NCBI GenBank assembly: GCA_030612495.1
Contig: JAUWNT010000139.1
Location: 1 to 5,229, forward strand
DNA length: 5,229 bases
Source of the DNA: Candidatus Aminicenantota bacterium
Lineage (GTDB): Bacteria; Acidobacteriota; Aminicenantia; UBA2199
Direction of reading: 5' to 3'
The first letter of the stretch is position 1; each line of letters opens with the position of its first letter. Shown piece by piece: positions 1 through 5,190 of the stretch. The position numbers were made by a program, and so were the translations under genes. The notes below the pieces were generated by a model. That model saw nothing but the letters and a program-made list of their open reading frames with translations, was not told the origin of the DNA and made no database searches.

Positions 1-465
1 TTACCTGTGATATTTTATTCTTTTTATGATCGTAAAGGCCCTGTATAATTGCTCTAAAAAAACAATTCTAAAAATATCATGAGAAAAAGTCATATCTGAA
101 AAGGATAATTTCAAATCTATCCTATTATCAAGCGATTTTGAAAGCCCAACAAAGCCTCCAATAAGAAAAACAATTCTCCCGGGGGAAAAAGAAATTTTAT
201 CAGATAAAAGCCTTGCAAAACCTATTGAATCCATTTTTTTTCCATATTTATCAAGAGAAATAACAAAGTCTTTTGTTTTAAGGCTTTCAAGGATCATCTT
301 TCCCTCTTTTTCCATTAATATATCTTCATTCTTTAATTTTATTTCCTTTAAATTTTTTACTTTGAAATCCACAAAAAAATTTATCTTTTTTATAAAATTT
401 TCTTCAAGAGGTTTTAGTCCTTTGAATTTCAGATTACCAATACATATTAACTCAATCTTTTTCAT
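1..465 (-). CDS. rlmH: 23S rRNA (pseudouridine1915-N3)-methyltransferase RlmH
   Basis: RlmH is a SPOUT-class, SAM-dependent methyltransferase that methylates N3 of pseudouridine 1915 in helix 69 of 23S rRNA, acting on assembled ribosomes. The 154-residue length matches the family. The SAM-binding knot signature is visible: LIGGFVGLS at residues 101-109, where LIGG-x-x-G is the family pattern. It is followed by the conserved C-terminal block FSHDIFRIVFLEQLYRAF (residues 127-144) and the terminal Y-H-R (152-154), equivalent to the usual YHK/YHR end. The TAA stop occupies bases 1-3, so the gene is complete. The ATG at 463-465 lies inside the end of the upstream AAA+ gene (14-nt overlap) with no clear Shine-Dalgarno, which suggests translation coupled to that gene. 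It is the last gene of the operon within the window. The Pro usual before the terminal YH is Lys here, a minor difference. The assignment is secure. Confidence 0.96.
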   Translation of the reverse strand: MKKIELICIGNLKFKGLKPLEENFIKKINFFVDFKVKNLKEIKLKNEDILMEKEGKMILESLKTKDFVISLDKYGKKMDSIGFARLLSDKISFSPGRIVFLIGGFVGLSKSLDNRIDLKLSFSDMTFSHDIFRIVFLEQLYRAFTIIKRIKYHR

Positions 466-1360
466 ATTTTTTTATTTTATTGTAAAGAGATTTTCTTGAA
501 ATTCCCAAAATTTTTGATACCTTTACTTTACTTTTATATTTTCTTAAAAGGTAAAATATATACCTTTTTTCTAATTCGGATAACCTCATTTCAGAGTATT
601 TAAAAGTTTCAATAAAGGCTCTTGAATCTTCCAATAAATCATAAACATCCTCACCTTTTAATTCATTTTTCAAAATTGAAACATTGTTAACAAAATTTTC
701 AACTTCCCTTATATTTCCTTTCCAATCATAAGATAGGATTAAATTAATACTTTTTCTCTCCAGATTTACTTTCAAATTTCTTTTTTTTGCAAAAAATAAA
801 ACCAAAGGTAAAATATCCTTTTTTCTCTCCCTAAGAGGGGGAACAAAAATCGTATATGATGAAATACGATAATAAAGATCCTGTCTGAACAAACCATTTC
901 TGACCTTTTCTTCAATATCATAATCAGCAGAAAAAACAAATCTCACATTAATATCTAATTCCTTGTTTGCTCCTAAAGGGAAATATTTCTTTCTTTCTAT
1001 TATTCTAAGTAACCTTGATTGTAAATTTAAACTTAAAAGGTCAATCTGGTTCAGAAAAAGAATCCCATTTTCTGCTTTTTTCCATTTACCCTCATAATCT
1101 CTATCAGCCCCTGTAAATGCACCTTTTTTATAACCAAACCACTCACTCTCAAGCAGACTTTCAGGTACATCACCACAGTTTAAATTTAAAATTTTTTTAA
1201 ACTTACTAACTTCAAACAGGTAATTCGCCCAGAAATCCTTTCCCACACCAGTTTCACCATAAATCAGAATATTTGTATCTAAATCTGCAATCCTATCTAT
1301 TTTATTTTTTATTTCTAAAGATTTCTTGTCTTTAAAATTATTAAGCAATGTAAAAATCAT
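452..1360 (-). CDS. NtrC-type sigma-54-interacting AAA+ protein with Fis-like HTH and altered Walker B motif
   Basis: A 302-residue protein made of a central AAA+ sigma-54 activator domain and a C-terminal DNA-binding helix-turn-helix, without receiver, GAF or PAS sensory domain. Numbered from the ATG at 1358-1360: Walker A GETGVGKD 35-42 (Lys41), sigma-54 contact loop GAFTGA 80-85, Walker B ILFLNQID 100-107, sensor I region VRFVFSAD 139-146, arginine-finger segment FRQDLYYR 158-165, PPLRER 174-179, sensor II GNIREVEN 215-222, and a Fis-type HTH about 278-300 (KVSKILGISRKSLYNKI). Known members use ATP hydrolysis to remodel sigma-54 RNA polymerase. Here the Walker B Asp-Glu pair is Asn104-Gln105 (codons AAC at 1049-1051 and CAG at 1046-1048), and the sensor I Asn is Asp146, so hydrolysis is doubtful. 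A longer reading from TTG at 1390 has no ribosome site and overlaps rsfS by 50 nt; the ATG at 1360 overlaps by 20 nt and leaves a normal run-in to the P-loop. Targets and activating signal are unknown. Confidence 0.9.
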   Translation of the reverse strand: MIFTLLNNFKDKKSLEIKNKIDRIADLDTNILIYGETGVGKDFWANYLFEVSKFKKILNLNCGDVPESLLESEWFGYKKGAFTGADRDYEGKWKKAENGILFLNQIDLLSLNLQSRLLRIIERKKYFPLGANKELDINVRFVFSADYDIEEKVRNGLFRQDLYYRISSYTIFVPPLRERKKDILPLVLFFAKKRNLKVNLERKSINLILSYDWKGNIREVENFVNNVSILKNELKGEDVYDLLEDSRAFIETFKYSEMRLSELEKRYIFYLLRKYKSKVKVSKILGISRKSLYNKIKKYEKD

Positions 1361-1736
1361 ATCTTCTTGCGTCCATCCATAATTTTTCAAGAGAGAATTT
1401 CTTTCTATTTTCAGGAGAAAATATATGAACTACAAAATCAATATAATCTAATAGAATCCAATCTGAACTCCTTTGTCCCTCAACACTAAATGCTTTTAAC
1501 TTAAGCTCTTTTTTCAACATTCTCTGGATATCATCTGAAATAGCTTTGTTTTGCCTTGATGAACCACCACTACAGATGACCATAAAATCAGTGAATTCAC
1601 AAATCCCCTTTAATTTTAAAACAACTATTTTTTCACCCTTCTTATCTAATATTGAATAAACAACCTTTTTAACAGCATATGGGATTTTCCTCTTTTTTAA
1701 ATCTTCATCTATAAGTTTAAAATCATCAATTCTCAT
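1341..1736 (-). CDS. rsfS: Ribosomal silencing factor RsfS (Iojap/YbeB family)
   Basis: RsfS binds ribosomal protein L14 on the 50S subunit and blocks joining to 30S, lowering translation when nutrients are scarce. The DUF143/Iojap signature is visible: KIVVLKLKG (36-44), FTDFMVICSGGSSRQNKAI (48-66) and the C-terminal EGQRSSDWILLDYIDFVVHIF (86-106), then LEKLWMDA (116-123). These match the usual D-x-x-x-V-H-x-F and LE-x-LW-x-DA pattern. At 131 residues it is slightly longer than the usual 105-120 because of a charged N-terminal stretch of about 18 residues. The ATG at 1734-1736 is favoured because GGAGGAG sits 10 nt upstream, inside the end of nadD. The gene overlaps nadD by 11 nt, and the downstream AAA+ gene starts inside it. 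nadD-rsfS adjacency is common in bacteria and supports the call. Confidence 0.95.
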   Translation of the reverse strand: MRIDDFKLIDEDLKKRKIPYAVKKVVYSILDKKGEKIVVLKLKGICEFTDFMVICSGGSSRQNKAISDDIQRMLKKELKLKAFSVEGQRSSDWILLDYIDFVVHIFSPENRKKFSLEKLWMDARRYDFYIA

Positions 1737-2367
1737 ATAAATTATACTCCTCCATCATTTTTTTTACCTCCTTCTGAACCAAATCATCTATTGATTCATA
1801 AGATTTTACTTTCTTCCTGATCAATGATGATGATATAAAAAGCTCATCTGAATCATACGAATAAATATAAACACATGGAGAATCTATTTGATTACTAACA
1901 TCAAGACATACTGGTATATTATCTTTATCTAGCAAATTCTGAATTATACTTCTGTGTTTTTCTTCTCTTAAAACAACAATAAATGAAGTAGACTTAAGTA
2001 AACTCTTATAATTTTTCCATGTTTTTATCTTCAAAAAACCTTCACTTCCTGAAATAAAGAAAAAAATATCTTTAGGATGATCCTGTTTTAATATTTTAAT
2101 AGTATCAAATGTCCATGAAAATTTATTTCTTTTCAATTCAATATCACATGGAACCAAATCATGGAATGGATCAAGCACTTTACATAACATTTTCCACCTG
2201 ATTTCAGCAGGAGCAATATCAGGCTCCTTTTTATGTGGAGGATTTGCAGATAAAATATATAAAACCTTATTCAATTTAAAAGCATCCAAAATCTTTGCCC
2301 CTAATTCTATATGACCTTTATGCACAGGATTAAATGTTCCACCCAATAATCCAATTCTATTTTTCAT
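1726..2367 (-). CDS. nadD: Nicotinate-nucleotide adenylyltransferase NadD
   Basis: NadD transfers AMP from ATP to nicotinic acid mononucleotide, making deamido-NAD in NAD synthesis; it is a cytoplasmic nucleotidyltransferase-fold enzyme. Numbered from ATG 2365-2367 the protein has 213 residues, normal for the family. The ATP-binding signature GGTFNPVHKGH is at 9-19, the substrate-loop motif ANPPHK at 41-46, and the second nucleotide-binding motif ISSSLIR at 178-184 (family ISST-x-IR). The motif usually reading G-x-D around residue 109 is GSE here, a conservative change. An upstream in-frame GTG at 2398-2400 would add 11 residues, but family members begin just before the IGLLGGTFNP strand, so the ATG is preferred. 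Neither start has a good Shine-Dalgarno. The ATG lies 11 nt inside the end of obg, so translation is probably coupled. Confidence 0.95.
   Translation of the reverse strand: MKNRIGLLGGTFNPVHKGHIELGAKILDAFKLNKVLYILSANPPHKKEPDIAPAEIRWKMLCKVLDPFHDLVPCDIELKRNKFSWTFDTIKILKQDHPKDIFFFISGSEGFLKIKTWKNYKSLLKSTSFIVVLREEKHRSIIQNLLDKDNIPVCLDVSNQIDSPCVYIYSYDSDELFISSSLIRKKVKSYESIDDLVQKEVKKMMEEYNLYEN
1747..1753 (-). promoter_or_regulatory. Shine-Dalgarno of rsfS
   Basis: GGAGGAG on the minus strand, 10 nt before the rsfS ATG, within the final nadD codons for Met-Glu-Glu. It decides the rsfS start and is the strongest ribosome site in the overlapping obg-to-rlmH part of the operon. Confidence 0.75.
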
Positions 2368-3358
2368 TATAAAATTCGAAAAGTTTCTTTTTAAATACAC
2401 TTAAATTATCTTTATTCAGAGCAGAAATCTCAACATATGCAATATTTTTTTTATTACAATATTCCCTAAGTTTATCAACTTCTTTTTTATGCATTTCAGT
2501 TACAAGGTCCTTTTTATTCCCAACAACAAAATATTTCTTATTTAAAAGGTTTGTTTTATATGATTTTAATTCATCTCGTAAGATCTTAAATGTCTCATAA
2601 GGAGTAGTTTTTGTACAATCTGAAATATCAATTAAAAAAACCAAAACCTTATTTCTTTCTATATGTTTTAGAAAATCAAGCCCCATTCCATCTCCCTTGT
2701 GAGCTCCCTCAATAATTCCCGGGATATCTGCTACAACAAGGCTTCCATATCCTTCATATACAACACCTAAGTTAGGAGATAAGGTAGTAAAAGGATAATC
2801 TGCAATTTTAGGTTTAGCTTCACTTATTTTTGAAATCAAAGTAGATTTACCTGCATTTGGGAATCCCACGAGTCCAGCAAAAGCTATTAATTTTAATTCA
2901 AGAATTACTTTAATCTCTTCTCCTGGCTTCCCTTTTATAGCAATTCTTGGAGACTGGTTTACAGAAGATTTAAAGTGAGTATTACCCCACCCTCCTTGTC
3001 CTCCTTTTGCAATCACAAATCTCATTTTATCAGCTGAAAAATCAAACATCAATTTTTCATCAGGAAATGTTTTAACCACAGTGCCTACTGGTACAAAAAG
3101 TATCTCATCTTTTCCCTTTTTCCCGGTTTTGTTTCCGCCTTTTCCATTCTCTCCATGTTTTGATCTAATAATATTCCTATATTTAAAATAAATCAATGAA
3201 TTATTTCCTGTTTGGCTAACCAGGATTATATCACCACCGTCACCACCGTCACCACCATTAGGCCCACCCTTTGGAATAAACTTTTCCCTCCTGAAACTCA
3301 TGCATCCATTTCCACCCATACCTGAAACAAAATTAACTATTGCTCTATCTACAAACAT
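2357..3358 (-). CDS. obg: GTPase Obg/CgtA, 50S assembly factor
   Basis: Obg is an essential GTPase that binds the 50S subunit, acts in late assembly and links ribosome maturation to (p)ppGpp. The 333-residue protein has the Gly-rich Obg fold at about 1-158, with the typical run of G-G-D repeats at 31-43 and the GGQGGWGN segment at 119-126, followed by the G domain: G1 GFPNAGKS 165-172, switch region YPFTTLSPNLG 188-198, G3 DIPG 211-214, G4 NKKD 281-284, G5 ISAL 311-314. It ends shortly after the G domain, so the C-terminal OCT domain of Gram-positive Obg and the acidic tail of E. coli ObgE are both absent. The ATG at 3356-3358 follows a pure AT stretch without a Shine-Dalgarno. The stop (TAG) overlaps the nadD start. 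Placement after rplU-rpmA is the classic arrangement. Confidence 0.97.
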   Translation of the reverse strand: MFVDRAIVNFVSGMGGNGCMSFRREKFIPKGGPNGGDGGDGGDIILVSQTGNNSLIYFKYRNIIRSKHGENGKGGNKTGKKGKDEILFVPVGTVVKTFPDEKLMFDFSADKMRFVIAKGGQGGWGNTHFKSSVNQSPRIAIKGKPGEEIKVILELKLIAFAGLVGFPNAGKSTLISKISEAKPKIADYPFTTLSPNLGVVYEGYGSLVVADIPGIIEGAHKGDGMGLDFLKHIERNKVLVFLIDISDCTKTTPYETFKILRDELKSYKTNLLNKKYFVVGNKKDLVTEMHKKEVDKLREYCNKKNIAYVEISALNKDNLSVFKKKLFEFYNEK

Positions 3359-3454
3359 TAATTAAATATATTAGAATATCTATTGAAATATCTCACCATT
3401 CAAATATATATTGGAAAAAAATTAAGGGAAATTCGTTTTAGAACAAATATAAAA
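3359..3454. other. rpmA-obg spacer, no clear signal
   Basis: This 96-nt, very AT-rich gap is the only non-overlapping junction downstream of rplU. I see no stem followed by a U tract that would stop transcription on the minus strand, so read-through from rpmA into obg is likely. A TTGAAT-like box exists on the minus strand but the matching -10 is poor at every reasonable spacing, so I do not call a promoter. The bases just ahead of the obg ATG hold no purine-rich ribosome-binding site. Confidence 0.5.
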
Positions 3455-3706
3455 TTAATTAGAATCAACCTCTACAAATTTTCTGTTATTCCTGTTTACA
3501 AATCTAACATTACCAGACACTAATGCGAATAATGTATCATCTTTACCTTTTCCAACATTTTTACCGGGATGAAATTTTGTTCCTCTCTGCCTTAGGATAA
3601 TTGAACCAGCATTTATCTTTTCCCCTCCGAATTTTTTTACACCAAGTCTCTTAGAAATGCTGTCACGGCCATTTTTTGCACTACCAGCGGATTTTTTATG
3701 AGCCAT
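3455..3706 (-). CDS. rpmA: 50S ribosomal protein L27 (bL27)
   Basis: bL27 is a large-subunit protein whose N-terminal tail reaches the peptidyl transferase centre and contacts tRNA. The 83-residue product starts MAHKKSAGSAKNGRDS and continues with KRLGVKKFGG (19-28), AGSIILRQRGTKFHPG (33-48) and the C-terminal TLFALVSGNV (58-67), all conserved in the family. It starts directly at MAHKK, so it lacks the leader peptide that is proteolytically removed in Firmicutes and Fusobacteria. The ATG overlaps the rplU stop in a TAATG arrangement, and GAGGAG lies 8 nt upstream within rplU. It is certainly co-transcribed with rplU. Confidence 0.98.
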   Translation of the reverse strand: MAHKKSAGSAKNGRDSISKRLGVKKFGGEKINAGSIILRQRGTKFHPGKNVGKGKDDTLFALVSGNVRFVNRNNRKFVEVDSN

Positions 3707-4086
3707 TATTTTTTCTCCTCTTTTTTCTTAGAAGTTTTAGCCACTGCCTTTTTCTCTACTTTTTTTGGTTTCAGTTCTATTTTTTCTATCTTAATTCTAT
3801 GCAAATTTTGTCTATGACCTGTTTTTTTCTTATATCCTTTTTTTGCTTTTTTCTTAAAAACAATAATTTTCGGGGCTCTAAATTCCTCAAGGACCTTTGC
3901 TTTTATTATCCCATCTTTTACATAAGGCTGACCTATAAGTAAATCCTTATTCTTAATTAATAGAACAGTGTTAAAAGTAACGCCATTCTGTTTTGTTATC
4001 ATATTCTTATCAATAAGCTCCACTTCAATAACATCACCTTCCTGCACTTTATATTGCTTACCACCAGTCTCAAGAATTGCAAACAT
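3706..4086 (-). CDS. rplU: 50S ribosomal protein L21 (bL21)
   Basis: bL21 binds 23S rRNA in the large subunit. The 126-residue product opens with the conserved FAILETGGKQYKVQEGD (2-18) and has the Lys-rich loop KKKAKKGYKKKTGHRQ (78-93) and IKIEKI (98-103) typical of the family. Most L21 proteins end at about 103 residues. Here a further 23 residues rich in Lys, Glu and Ala follow (from about 104), probably a disordered basic tail. The ATG at 4084-4086 has GAGGAG 9 nt upstream, and a good sigma-70 promoter precedes it, so this is the likely first gene of the operon running down to rlmH. The stop shares one base with the rpmA start. Confidence 0.97.
   Translation of the reverse strand: MFAILETGGKQYKVQEGDVIEVELIDKNMITKQNGVTFNTVLLIKNKDLLIGQPYVKDGIIKAKVLEEFRAPKIIVFKKKAKKGYKKKTGHRQNLHRIKIEKIELKPKKVEKKAVAKTSKKKEEKK
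3715..3720 (-). promoter_or_regulatory. Shine-Dalgarno of rpmA
   Basis: GAGGAG on the minus strand, 8 nt before the rpmA ATG, inside the Lys/Glu-rich C-terminal codons of rplU. It confirms the start at MAHKK. Confidence 0.75.
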
Positions 4087-4095
4087 TATCTTTTA

Positions 4096-4101
4096 CTCCT
4101 C
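4096..4101 (-). promoter_or_regulatory. Shine-Dalgarno of rplU
   Basis: GAGGAG on the minus strand, 9 nt before the rplU ATG, in otherwise AT-rich leader. Confidence 0.75.
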
Positions 4102-4126
4102 TTTAAATTACAACAAATAATAACTC

Positions 4127-4155
4127 TATATACCATAAATACTAAACCAAGTCAA
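4127..4155 (-). promoter_or_regulatory. Sigma-70-type promoter of the rplU operon
   Basis: On the minus strand the -35 box TTGACT (4150-4155) and -10 box TATATA (4127-4132) are separated by exactly 17 nt. Transcription would start near 4120, giving a leader of about 35 nt that carries the rplU ribosome site. This is the best promoter match in the window and is placed where the ribosomal operon needs one. There is no sigma-54 GG-N10-GC element here, so the AAA+ protein would not obviously act at this promoter through sigma-54. Confidence 0.6.
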
Positions 4156-4172
4156 TGTTCAAAAAAACATTG
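4153..4172. repeat. Perfect 7-bp inverted repeat touching the rplU -35 box
   Basis: CAATGTT (4153-4159), a 6-nt spacer, then AACATTG (4166-4172). One arm overlaps the -35 hexamer by three bases. As RNA on the minus strand it could form a 7-bp, AU-rich hairpin about 29 nt after the ppsR stop, but no U tract follows it, so it is a poor terminator. The position suits an operator for a dimeric repressor. In such AT-rich sequence a chance palindrome is also possible. Confidence 0.4.
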
Positions 4173-4200
4173 TCATTTTTCAGAAATACAGAGACCTTAA

Positions 4201-5082
4201 TTAAGATATATATCCTTTTTTTTTATTAAACACTGAATAAATAACCCTCGTTACTGTGGTGGCAGTTTCTTCAATCGCCCTGTTTGTAACATCAACAACA
4301 GGCCAGTTTTTGTTTTTGTAAACCCTCATGCCGTAAAGCACCTCTTCTCTAACCCTGTCCAAATCTACATAATTATTCATCTCAATATTTTTTAATTTCT
4401 GCCTTCTCTCCATCCTTATCAATTTTAAACGCCTGGGGTCTATTGTTAAAGCAACTATTTTCCTCTGATCAATTTTAAACAATTCTTCTGGAAGGCTAAA
4501 ACCACTAATTACCGGGATATTCGCTACTTTCCAACCCCTGTAAGATAGGTAAACGCTTACAGGAGTTTTAGTAGTTCTGGATACACCTACTAAAACTATT
4601 TCTGCTGATTCAAGGGTTGAAACACTTAAGCCATCATCATGTTTTATTGTAAAATCCAAAGCCTCAATCCTTTTAAAGTAATCAGCATCTAACTGTTTGA
4701 ACAATCCAGGTTTTGCCATTGGTGAAATTTCAAGAAACTCTGAAAATCTTGATAAAATCGGGCCCATTATATCTACAGTTGGAACGCTGTTTTTTCTCCC
4801 AAGTTCAGTAACTCTATCTCTAAAATCAGAAGACACAAAAGTGTAAACAATAACACCATTTACTTGTACAGCTTTTGTAATGATTTTTTCAATATCTCCA
4901 AATGAAAGTACATCTGAAAAGACTTTTAACTTCACATCTGTTGATCTAAATTGTGTGAGCGCAGCATTCACAACATTCTGACATAATTTTCCAGTAGCAT
5001 CAGAAACAATGAAAACATAACGGGAAAATTTTTTCCCTCCATTTTTCTTCTTTATGACAGGAAAATCGTTTTTAGTTTTCAC
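4201..5082 (-). CDS. ppsR: PEP synthase / pyruvate phosphate dikinase regulatory protein (bifunctional kinase/pyrophosphorylase, DUF299)
   Basis: This family inactivates its dikinase partner by ADP-dependent phosphorylation of a Thr next to the catalytic His and reactivates it by phosphate-dependent, pyrophosphate-forming dephosphorylation, thereby controlling pyruvate-PEP flux. The 293-residue protein shows the N-terminal strand VFIVSDATG (23-31), the conserved YFKRIEALDFTIKHDDG (135-151), the P-loop GVSRTTKTP (166-174), GWKVANIPV (183-191) and the C-terminal WPVVDVTNRAIEETA (260-274). Whether the target is PEP synthase or pyruvate phosphate dikinase cannot be told from this protein, and neither enzyme is in the window, so the symbol stands for the family. 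The start is GTG at 5080-5082: an in-frame stop lies four codons upstream, and the next Met is far inside the domain. It gives a Lys-rich extension of about 20 residues before the usual family start. No good Shine-Dalgarno precedes the GTG. The rplU promoter downstream suggests a separate transcript. Confidence 0.93.
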   Translation of the reverse strand: MKTKNDFPVIKKKNGGKKFSRYVFIVSDATGKLCQNVVNAALTQFRSTDVKLKVFSDVLSFGDIEKIITKAVQVNGVIVYTFVSSDFRDRVTELGRKNSVPTVDIMGPILSRFSEFLEISPMAKPGLFKQLDADYFKRIEALDFTIKHDDGLSVSTLESAEIVLVGVSRTTKTPVSVYLSYRGWKVANIPVISGFSLPEELFKIDQRKIVALTIDPRRLKLIRMERRQKLKNIEMNNYVDLDRVREEVLYGMRVYKNKNWPVVDVTNRAIEETATTVTRVIYSVFNKKKGYIS

Positions 5083-5088
5083 ACAAAT

Positions 5089-5117
5089 ATATTAAAAGAA
5101 ACACCTAAAAAAATCAA
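5089..5117 (-). promoter_or_regulatory. Weak candidate promoter of ppsR
   Basis: Minus-strand TTGATT (5112-5117), 17 nt, then TAATAT (5089-5094). The -35 is a fair match, the -10 only four of six. Initiation would fall at about the GTG start codon, implying an almost leaderless mRNA, which would fit the missing Shine-Dalgarno. Such matches are frequent by chance in this base composition. Confidence 0.22.
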
Positions 5118-5151
5118 TAGATTAGAAGGAATAAATTTGGTTAAAGAGTGT

Positions 5152-5190
5152 AAAGGGGTTATGGGACAGCCACGAAGACTTGATCCCTTT
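5152..5190 (-). other. Possible structured RNA leader upstream of ppsR
   Basis: On the minus strand GGGA (5184-5187) can pair with TCCC (5163-5166), enclosing a 4-bp stem AGTC/GGCT with one G-U pair and the loop TTCGT (5172-5176). Alternatively AAAGGG (5185-5190) can pair with CCCTTT (5152-5157), which uses the same bases, so the two helices exclude each other. This stretch is distinctly richer in G and C than its surroundings. I recognise no known riboswitch, and it is not a tRNA. Confidence 0.25.

Noticed and set aside
452..1360. Pseudogene status of the AAA+ gene because of the altered Walker B.
   Set aside because: The frame is intact, all other domain motifs are preserved, and the gene overlaps both neighbours, which argues for a maintained protein.
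2368..2400. Longer nadD start at GTG 2398-2400.
   Set aside because: The extra 11 residues lie before the normal family N-terminus, and the ATG at 2365-2367 fits the conserved start just ahead of IGLLGGTFNP.
3360..3454. Separate promoter for obg, and AT palindromes such as AATATATATT.
   Set aside because: No -35/-10 pair with good matches and spacing; short AT palindromes are expected at this base composition.
3676..3942. Plus-strand open reading frame of 88 codons, very rich in Phe, Leu and Tyr, resembling a membrane protein.
   Set aside because: It lies antisense to rplU and the start of rpmA. The Phe/Leu richness is the complement of their Lys codons, and the L21 assignment is certain.
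4153..4172. Rho-independent terminator of ppsR.
   Set aside because: The stem is AU-rich and no run of U follows on the minus strand; it is recorded as an inverted repeat instead.
5160..5190. tRNA 3' half or T-arm.
   Set aside because: No T-loop of the TTCRANY type, no 5-bp T stem and no acceptor or anticodon arm can be built on either strand.
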